From Ornithoclostridium sp944380285 (GTDB lineage Bacteria; Bacillota; Clostridia; Christensenellales; UBA3700), in NCBI GenBank assembly GCA_963931165.1, contig OZ006985.1, positions 1,240,001 through 1,304,000 on the forward strand: a DNA stretch of 64,000 nucleotides, read 5' to 3'. Positions 58,550 through 64,000 of this stretch are shown here, piece by piece. How positions within the stretch are numbered: position 1 is the first letter of the stretch; the number at the start of each line of letters is the position of its first letter. The notes under the pieces are model-generated. The model saw nothing but the letters and a program-made list of their open reading frames with translations, ran no database searches and was not told the DNA's origin. The translations under genes were made by a program, and so were the position numbers.

Positions 58550-59415
58550 TCAAACTCGCGGAGGGCTGGGACGACTATCGCATCCTTGCGACCGGCGGCG
58601 GCTTCAAGCTGGAGCGCTGGGGCAAGCTGGTGCTGCTTCGTCCCGACCCGCAAGTGATATGGGCGCCGAGGTTCGACCTTGAAGGTCACAAGGGCATCAA
58701 CGCCGTCTATCGCCGCAGCAACACCGGCGGCGGCGCGTGGCAGTTCAAGGGCGGAGTGCCCGGCGAGTTCGAGATAGGCAGGCGCGGCTTGCGCTTTTCG
58801 CTCAAATTGATGGGCTTCAAGCACACCGGGCTGTTCCCCGAGCAGGCTGTCAATTGGGACGAGATGTCGCGTATGATACGCGAGGCAAGGCGGCAGATAT
58901 CCGTGCTCAATCTGTTCGGCTATACGGGCGGAGCAAGCGTTGCATGCGCGGCGGCGGGGGCAAAGGTGACCCACGTCGACGCGGCGAAGGCGATGGTCGA
59001 GCGGTGCAAGACCAACGCGGCGCTGTCTGGCGTCACCGACACGTCGATACGCTACATCGTCGACGATTGCGGCAAGTTTGTCGCGAGGGAGCTGCGCCGC
59101 GGTCACCGCTACGACGCGATCGTCATGGATCCGCCGTCGTACGGCAGAGGTTCGTCGGGCGAGGTGTGGAAGATAGAGGACATGCTCTTTCCGTTCGTCG
59201 AGCAGTGCGTCAAATTGTTGTCGGACGATCCGCTCTTCGTGTTGATCAACTCATACACGACGGGGCTTCAGCCGACGGTGATCGAGAACATATTGCGTCT
59301 GACCCTGGACGGCAGGGGAGGGACGTTCGAATCGTACGAGGTCGGGCTTCCGACCGACGAAGGCATAGCGTTGCCGTGCGGATGCAGCGGCATTTGGAGG
59401 AATATTCGTGGCTAA
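58546..59415 (+). CDS. RlmI/RlmK-like SAM methyltransferase
   Basis: A 289-residue class I methyltransferase. SAM motif I is NLFGYTGGASVACAAAGAKV, the acidic THVDAAKAMVE follows, and MDPPSYGRG is the NPPY-like catalytic segment. Such proteins modify cytosine in 23S rRNA, but this one lacks an obvious PUA domain. The ATG at 58546 overlaps ileS (ATGA). The RNA substrate is not established. Confidence 0.85.
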   Translation: MIKLAEGWDDYRILATGGGFKLERWGKLVLLRPDPQVIWAPRFDLEGHKGINAVYRRSNTGGGAWQFKGGVPGEFEIGRRGLRFSLKLMGFKHTGLFPEQAVNWDEMSRMIREARRQISVLNLFGYTGGASVACAAAGAKVTHVDAAKAMVERCKTNAALSGVTDTSIRYIVDDCGKFVARELRRGHRYDAIVMDPPSYGRGSSGEVWKIEDMLFPFVEQCVKLLSDDPLFVLINSYTTGLQPTVIENILRLTLDGRGGTFESYEVGLPTDEGIALPCGCSGIWRNIRG

Positions 59416-60151
59416 CAGACAATTCACCGTAGACGATCTCATCGTGTTGCACGAGGACAGGCACGTCATCGTCGTCGTCAAACCGGCAAATGTGCCGTCG
59501 CAGGCGGACGAGTCGGGCGACGCGGACATGCTGACCGTCGTCAAGCAGCATTTGATGAAGGAATATGACAAGGAGAGCGTCTATTGCGGCTTGGTGCACA
59601 GGCTCGACCGCCCGACCGGCGGCGTGATGGTGTTCGCCAAGACGAGCAAGGCGGCGGAGAGATTGTGCGCGCAGATCAAGTCGGGCGAGTTCGAAAAGAC
59701 CTACTTTTGCGTGACTTGCGGCGTGCCGCGCGAGAAGTCGTCCACGCTCGTCCACTACCTCAAAAAGAACGAGGCGAAAAACGTCGTAATGGTCGTCCCG
59801 ATGCTGACAGAGGGCGCGAAAAAAGCGGAGCTTCACTACGACGTGCTCGAGACCAAGCAGGGCTTCGCGCTCGTGCGAGTCAAACTGTTCACGGGCAGAT
59901 CGCATCAGATCCGCGTGCAGATGGCGACGATCGGCTGTCCGCTGTTCGGCGACGCCAAGTACGGCGCCGATCCGCGCACCGTCGGGCGCGACCTCGGGCT
60001 TTGGGCGACCGAACTTCGCTTTGTCCACCCGGTGAGCAAGGAGATGATGAACTTCATCGTCTATCCTCCCGAGGAGTCGGTGCCGTGGAAGGCGTTCGAG
60101 CTGGGCAAGTACCTCAACGTCTCGGCGATCAAACCGATGTACAACGACTGA
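59408..60151 (+). CDS. RluA-family pseudouridine synthase
   Basis: A 247-residue enzyme isomerising uridine in RNA. The catalytic aspartate is in LVHRLDRPTGGVMVFAK (about residue 63), with the FTGRSHQIRVQM and LHAxxL-like WATELRFVHP motifs. No S4 domain. GTG start at 59408 follows GGAGG by seven bases and overlaps the previous gene by eight bases. A terminator lies at 60167. Confidence 0.93.
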   Translation: MANRQFTVDDLIVLHEDRHVIVVVKPANVPSQADESGDADMLTVVKQHLMKEYDKESVYCGLVHRLDRPTGGVMVFAKTSKAAERLCAQIKSGEFEKTYFCVTCGVPREKSSTLVHYLKKNEAKNVVMVVPMLTEGAKKAELHYDVLETKQGFALVRVKLFTGRSHQIRVQMATIGCPLFGDAKYGADPRTVGRDLGLWATELRFVHPVSKEMMNFIVYPPEESVPWKAFELGKYLNVSAIKPMYND

Positions 60152-60166
60152 ATTTGCGAAAGACAG

Positions 60167-60190
60167 ACGCCGCCCTCGGGCGGCGTTTTT
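60167..60190 (+). terminator. Terminator of ileS operon
   Basis: ACGCCGCCC (60167-60175) / GGGCGGCGT (60178-60186), followed by T residues. Confidence 0.8.
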
Positions 60191-60782
60191 GCTGCGTTCG
60201 GGCGAGTTGGCAAGCTCAAAACGGCGCGCCGATCGCCCCGCAAACGCCGCGCAAGCCCCTGCATGCAAATGGCGGGAACGACATATTGTACGGAAGGGAT
60301 AATGCGGATGCAACATCGAGTTTCGGCAATCAGCGGCAACTCGGCAAGGTTATCCGTGAATGCGGGAGATGTTATCCAAGCGGCAGCAAATATGATGATA
60401 TAAAATAATGCGCGCAAGATGTAGGGCATCTCTAACGTTGTCGCGCAACGCAGCCGAGATCGAGGCAGCGGGGGAGAGGACGCGCGGTTCAGGGACGCGG
60501 GCAAAGCAAAGGAGCGTTCTCCCGACGCCGAAGGGGGGTAAAATTGCAAAAACGGGGCAAAAAATGTTCGGTAGACGAACAAATTTTTCAAAAAATTTTC
60601 AGCTTTTTTTCGTGTTTGCGAACGCAGCTTGAAAGAGGGCGGGAAAAGATCCGTCGGATGGCGGAAAGTGCCCGAAAACATTGAAGTTTTCGGCGATCGG
60701 CAAGTTCAAAACTTTTTTGAAAAAGTGTCCTAAACTTGCCATACGTTGTCATATTAAAAGGGCGATAATGTGAACAGAAATG
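60191..60782. other. Noncoding gap with one long hairpin
   Basis: No protein gene is supported here. The main structure is an imperfect hairpin at 60699-60740, where GGCAAGTT pairs with AACTTGCC and ACTTTTT with AAAAAGT. It may mark the border between host genes and the phage-like genes that follow. Confidence 0.4.
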
Positions 60783-60796
60783 TGAACATATGTTCA
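60783..60796. promoter_or_regulatory. LexA-like palindrome
   Basis: TGAACATATGTTCA is perfectly symmetric and contains GAAC-N4-GTTC, matching the Bacillus-type LexA (DinR) box GAACRNRYGTTC. It lies 19 bases upstream of the -35 for the next gene. A half copy (GTGAACA) lies 12 bases further upstream. SOS control is an inference; another dimeric regulator is possible. Confidence 0.5.
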
Positions 60797-60814
60797 AAAA
60801 AGTGGCGCGTAAAC

Positions 60815-60843
60815 TTGATTTTCGTCAAAGTGTGCCTTATACT
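60815..60843 (+). promoter_or_regulatory. Promoter of phage-like regulator gene
   Basis: TTGATT (60815-60820), 17-nt spacer, TATACT (60838-60843), then GGAGGG at 60850-60855. Confidence 0.6.
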
Positions 60844-60860
60844 GTCATCGGAGGGCAAAG

Positions 60861-61427
60861 ATGAAACAAAAACACAACATCGAATGGACAAAGGTACTGC
60901 TGGGGGCATACGGATACCTGCCCTCGGCGGTCAAGGCGGCAAAGGCGGAGGCGCAGCGGCTTGCGCTTTCGGGGTACAGTTACGGCGGCGACATCGTCGA
61001 GCTCATGGACAGGATCATCGATTGCAACAAACGCATCGAGAACTACATCAACGCTCACGTCTTGGTCGGCGAGAGTTTGAGGCGTATCGGCGAGGACAAG
61101 GCGCTGATGCTCAAAGAGGTGTGCGTCGAGAGGATGGAGCTTGCCGATCACGCTGCAAGGATCGGGCTATCGCTGACCGTCGCTCGGCGCAAGCTGCGCG
61201 GGGCGCTGCTCAGCTTCGCTCGTGCGTGCAGCGTGCAAGGGTACGGCGAGGAGTGGTTTTGCGCGCGCTTCGGCAAAGATGTGCTGTTCGACAAGATAAG
61301 GGAGCGCGTCACCGAAAAGAAGAGGCGCCTCAAACACCCGACCCCTATCCCTCGGCACGAGACGCCCGCCTACAGAACGCCGGACGCATTTCGCGCCTCA
61401 CTCGACGCACTCGAACGACCGGCATAG
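60861..61427 (+). CDS. Probable phage-type HTH (sigma-4-like) regulator
   Basis: A 188-residue mostly helical, basic protein. The middle (residues about 85-130: KEVCVERMELADHAARIGLS, then LTVARRKLRGALL) reads like a region-4-type helix-turn-helix, as in RinA/ArpU-like late regulators of phages that sit upstream of terminase genes. No family is recognised with certainty. GGAGGG lies five bases before the ATG. A LexA-like box upstream and a terminase 1.2 kb downstream support a prophage setting. Confidence 0.5.
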   Translation: MKQKHNIEWTKVLLGAYGYLPSAVKAAKAEAQRLALSGYSYGGDIVELMDRIIDCNKRIENYINAHVLVGESLRRIGEDKALMLKEVCVERMELADHAARIGLSLTVARRKLRGALLSFARACSVQGYGEEWFCARFGKDVLFDKIRERVTEKKRRLKHPTPIPRHETPAYRTPDAFRASLDALERPA

Positions 61428-61499
61428 AAATAATTCACACGGGCTGAAAAGGGGGAGGGAGCGCATCCGCATAAAAAGTCAAGAAAAAACTTACTCATA

Positions 61500-61740
61500 G
61501 CGGATAGAACGACGACTACCGTTGCGCGATAGATAATGCAATCCCCGAATGACCGCGCTTTTGGCAAGGTGCCCCTTGCTCAGTCGCAACTTAAAGCAAA
61601 CATTGACAATAAAAATTGACCGCAGAGAGTGGTGTGGATTTGTGCCGCGCAGGTTGCGAGAGGGGAGGGAGCGTACTAGAGGTACGTGACCGACCCCGAG
61701 ACGTTCTGCGCGGTGCAAAGGCGCGCCGCTATATGCGGTC
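61500..61740 (-). repeat. Dispersed repeat family R2, copy d (degenerate)
   Basis: A reversed, partial copy. It keeps the loop TGACCGCGCT at about 61550, but its left arm (TCCCCGAA) matches copy b while the right arm (TTTTGGC) matches copy a, so the stem no longer pairs. This explains the 315-base gap; no gene is supported. Confidence 0.6.
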
Positions 61741-61742
61741 AA

Positions 61743-62537
61743 TCAAAGGTCGTAGCGGTCTTTGCGGTTTTTGACAGGCCTAAAGATGAGGAAGATCACC
61801 ACCACGCACAGCACGCAGATGAGCGCGATCATGATCCCTCTGACGACATTGCCCTGACCGGGCTCGGCGGCGTCGCCGGGGGTGTCGATGACCGGGTCGT
61901 CGGGGGTGATGTCGGGTTTCTCCTCGTGGTGAAGGGGGACGCTCGTCAGCGAGATCGCCGGCACCGAAGTCGAGCCTGCGGGGATGAGCACATCTGAGGT
62001 CACGGTGTTGCCGAGAACGGTGTAATCAATGCGCACAAACAGGTATGTACCGGGCAAAACGCCGGCGGAATTGTCCTCGGTGCGGATGCCGTAAAACTGC
62101 GTGATCGTGACGTCGTCGGCGTTGAGGTTTGAAGTCGTGCCGGCGGGGGTCGCGACGGTCAGCGTTCCGGTCGCGGTCACGGTGACGGACGCCGAAAGGT
62201 ATGCGCCGCGATACGGATCGTCCGAAAGATCCCAGTCGTCGATCTTGGCGTTGGCGCGCAGTTCGCTCGTCTTGACGAAGAATTGCGGCGCGTCGGTCAA
62301 GTTGCCGTATACGATCGGGGTGTAGTCGCCCACCGCTTCGCCGCTCTTGAAGACGTAGTAGGAGTCGGGGACAGAAAACACTTTGGCGTAGCCGTCGCCG
62401 TCCGCGACATAGACGTCGAGGTCGGTCGTGACTTGATATTGTACCTGCTCGGTCTCGTCGGCGGCGACTGCGTTCATGCCGCAAAGCATGGTCAGGGCGA
62501 CGGCGAGGAGCAGAATGAGTGAACAAGATCTTTTCAT
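61743..62537 (-). CDS. Secreted, membrane-anchored protein of unknown function
   Basis: A 264-residue protein with an N-terminal signal peptide (MKRSCSLILLLAVALTMLCG, cleavage likely after NAVAA), a beta-rich extracellular part with DLDVYVADGDGYAKVFSVPD, a Pro/Asp-rich stalk (EEKPDITPDDPVIDTPGD), one membrane segment (about 233-255) and a short basic tail. The ATG at 62537 follows GGAGAAG. It runs opposite to the flanking phage-like genes, so it may be a cargo or host gene. No family is recognised. Confidence 0.7.
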   Translation of the reverse strand: MKRSCSLILLLAVALTMLCGMNAVAADETEQVQYQVTTDLDVYVADGDGYAKVFSVPDSYYVFKSGEAVGDYTPIVYGNLTDAPQFFVKTSELRANAKIDDWDLSDDPYRGAYLSASVTVTATGTLTVATPAGTTSNLNADDVTITQFYGIRTEDNSAGVLPGTYLFVRIDYTVLGNTVTSDVLIPAGSTSVPAISLTSVPLHHEEKPDITPDDPVIDTPGDAAEPGQGNVVRGIMIALICVLCVVVIFLIFRPVKNRKDRYDL

Positions 62538-62542
62538 AACTT

Positions 62543-62579
62543 CTCCGAATGGTATACCTATATTATACACTATTCGGAG
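62543..62579. promoter_or_regulatory. Promoter-spanning inverted repeat
   Basis: Perfect arms CTCCGAAT (62543-62550) and ATTCGGAG (62572-62579), 21 bases apart, enclose the minus-strand -10 TATAAT (62567-62562). The -35 TTGCGT is at 62589-62584. A smaller palindrome GGTATACC lies inside. One arm also supplies the GGAG ribosome-binding site. Likely an operator. Confidence 0.5.
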
Positions 62580-62644
62580 CAAAACGCAATGGCAAATTGC
62601 GCGCAAAAAGCAAATTTTGAGCGAAAGAAGTTGAAGGAGGGAAT

Positions 62645-64000
62645 ATGGCAACGTCAAAAGAGCGCGAACTGAAGCTGCTCGCCGACATCCTCGACATACA
62701 GGCGGAGGAGGAGAGGCGGTATCGCAACGGCGCGCTCAAACGCTACAACAAGGGCAAAAAGGTGCACCAAAAGCAGATGGCTTTTCACCGCTGCCTCAAA
62801 CGCAACCGCTGGGTGTTCGGCGGCAACCGCAGCGGCAAGACGGAGTGCGGCGCGGTCGAGGCGGTGTGGTGGGCGAGGGGGATACATCCCTATCGCACCA
62901 ACCGAGACGGAGCGGAAGGGTGGGTGGTGTCGCTGTCGTACGAGGTGCAGCGCGACGTCGCGCAGGCAAAGATCTTGCGCTATCTCGACCCCGATTGGAT
63001 AGAGGAGATCGTGATGTCGTCGGGTCGGAAAGAGGCGCCTTCGCGAGGAATAATCGATTACATGTTGATCAAAAACGTGTTCGGCGGGCTGTCCAAGATC
63101 GCGTTCAAGAGCTGCGATCAGGGGCGCGAAAAGTTTCAGGGCGCGTCGCTCGACTTCGTCTGGTTCGACGAAGAGCCGCCGCTCGACATCTACCGCGAAT
63201 GCAAGATGCGCGTCCTCGACAAGTGCGGCGAGATCTGGGGGACGATGACTCCGCTCAAAGGCTTGACGTGGGTCTATGACGAGATCTACATGAACAGCGG
63301 CGGCGACCCCGAGGTGTGGCACGAACACATCGAGTGGAGCGACAATCCCTTTCTCGACAAGAGGGAGATAGAGCGCGTGTCGGCGAGCCTTGACGAGAGC
63401 GAACTTGCGATGAGGCGGTACGGCAGATTCTCTGTGTCGGAGGGGGCTGTCTACCGCGAATTTGACCCCTCGCGCGACGTCGTCGAGCCGTTCGACTTCC
63501 CCAAGGAGTGGCAGGAGAACGTCTCGATCGACCCGGGGCTTCGCAACCCCCTCGCGTGCCTGTTTTTCGCGGTCGATTGGGACGGCGTCATCTATGTCGT
63601 CGGCGAGTGGTACGAGGCGGGCAGAGAGGTCGGCTATCACGCGGACAAGATACTCGACCTTGCCGACAAGCTGGATTGGAAAAGGGGGAGCGACGGCAGA
63701 CTGCACGCGCTCATCGACAGCGCCGCAGGTCAGCGCACGCTGTCGGGCAGCAAGAGCGTCGCAGAACTCTTTTTCGAGCACGGCATCGCGGTCGACACGA
63801 GGGTCAACAAGGAGCTGTGGAGCGGCATCGCAAGGGTCAAGCAATACTTCGCCGAGGGGCGCATCAAGATCTTTTCGTGCTGCGACAACCTGATCCGCGA
63901 GCTCAAATCCTATTGGTGGGGCACGGGCGACAGCCCCGTCAAAAAGGACGACCACGCGCTCGACGCATTGCGCTATTTCGTGATGTCGCGCCCTCAGCCC
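62645..64000 (+). CDS. terL: Phage terminase large subunit (partial)
   Basis: The frame is open from ATG 62645 to the window end (452 codons, incomplete). It encodes the DNA-packaging motor. Walker A is WVFGGNRSGKTECGA (about residues 57-71), Walker B is DFVWFDEEPP (about 173-182), and a C-terminal nuclease-type segment has VSIDPGLRNPLACLFFAV and the closing KKDDHALDALRYFV. GAAGGAGGG precedes the ATG. It is the clearest phage gene here; prophage genes should continue beyond the window. No small terminase is seen immediately upstream. Confidence 0.9.
   Translation, partial: MATSKERELKLLADILDIQAEEERRYRNGALKRYNKGKKVHQKQMAFHRCLKRNRWVFGGNRSGKTECGAVEAVWWARGIHPYRTNRDGAEGWVVSLSYEVQRDVAQAKILRYLDPDWIEEIVMSSGRKEAPSRGIIDYMLIKNVFGGLSKIAFKSCDQGREKFQGASLDFVWFDEEPPLDIYRECKMRVLDKCGEIWGTMTPLKGLTWVYDEIYMNSGGDPEVWHEHIEWSDNPFLDKREIERVSASLDESELAMRRYGRFSVSEGAVYREFDPSRDVVEPFDFPKEWQENVSIDPGLRNPLACLFFAVDWDGVIYVVGEWYEAGREVGYHADKILDLADKLDWKRGSDGRLHALIDSAAGQRTLSGSKSVAELFFEHGIAVDTRVNKELWSGIARVKQYFAEGRIKIFSCCDNLIRELKSYWWGTGDSPVKKDDHALDALRYFVMSRPQP

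Overview
The window looks like a chromosomal segment of an uncultured anaerobic member of the Clostridia (Firmicutes). The evidence is a moderately GC-rich genome with sigma-A type promoters (TTGACA / TATAAT, 17-nt spacing), Shine-Dalgarno sites on most operon genes, a leucine T-box leader, LL-diaminopimelate aminotransferase (DapL), a DUF5685 / J-protein / DUF3810 cluster, an NfnAB/SudAB-type oxidoreductase pair and DUF3791 proteins. Assignment below class level is not possible from sequence reading alone. No rRNA or tRNA gene was recognised.

Layout. 0-4.4 kb: dgt dNTPase and a single-polypeptide MmeI-type (type IIL) restriction-modification enzyme, followed by a truncated DUF2971 gene, all on the minus strand. 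4.6-9.5 kb: trpS and a cluster of poorly characterised genes, then a small XRE regulator. 9.7-11.3 kb: a stand-alone trpB2 behind a leader that encodes a 9-residue peptide ending in Trp and then an intrinsic terminator, which looks like a compact transcription attenuator. 11.35-15.3 kb: an accessory, repeat-rich stretch. It carries a complete 1725-bp IS1595-family transposon with 8-bp target duplications and the lincosamide resistance gene lnu(C) (MTnSag1-like), then two self-contained transcription units that each have a consensus promoter, a very short ORF and a terminator. 15.3-17 kb: phosphate transporter PiT plus DUF47 partner. 17-19 kb: Leu T-box and leuA. 19-20.5 kb: repeats and a methyltransferase. 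20.7-28.8 kb: a complete shikimate to chorismate to Phe/Tyr operon (aroF, aroB, aroA, aroC, pheA, an aroE-aroK fusion, aroQ, tyrA). 29-40.8 kb: P-type ATPase, guaA, purA, dapL, nth, NfnA/NfnB-like pair, obgE, yhbY. 40.8-44 kb: an orphan DUF3791 pair, a YkvI-like membrane protein, and an AAA/DUF4143 ATPase behind an array of 33-bp-spaced repeats. 44.1-46.8 kb: a NitT/TauT-family ABC importer (minus). 47-47.6 kb: dispersed repeats. 47.6-60.2 kb: pgsA-like, valS, HAD phosphatase, membrane proteins, CNNM/CBS protein, ileS, an RlmI-like methyltransferase and an RluA-type pseudouridine synthase. 60.8-64 kb: probable prophage or phage-remnant genes, including a terminase large subunit that runs off the window.

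How it works together. Aromatic amino-acid metabolism dominates: the ar(o)/phe/tyr operon makes chorismate, Phe and Tyr, trpS charges Trp, and trpB2 with its Trp-codon leader suggests indole or tryptophan salvage controlled by Trp-tRNA supply. leuA is separately controlled by uncharged tRNA-Leu. The most unusual signals are: short-ORF/terminator units, a run of promoters whose -10 element lies only 6-8 nt upstream of the start codon (candidate leaderless mRNAs), a promoter-embedded repeat array in front of the AAA/DUF4143 gene, and two families of intergenic repeats whose hairpin arms differ between copies but keep base-pairing around a conserved loop.
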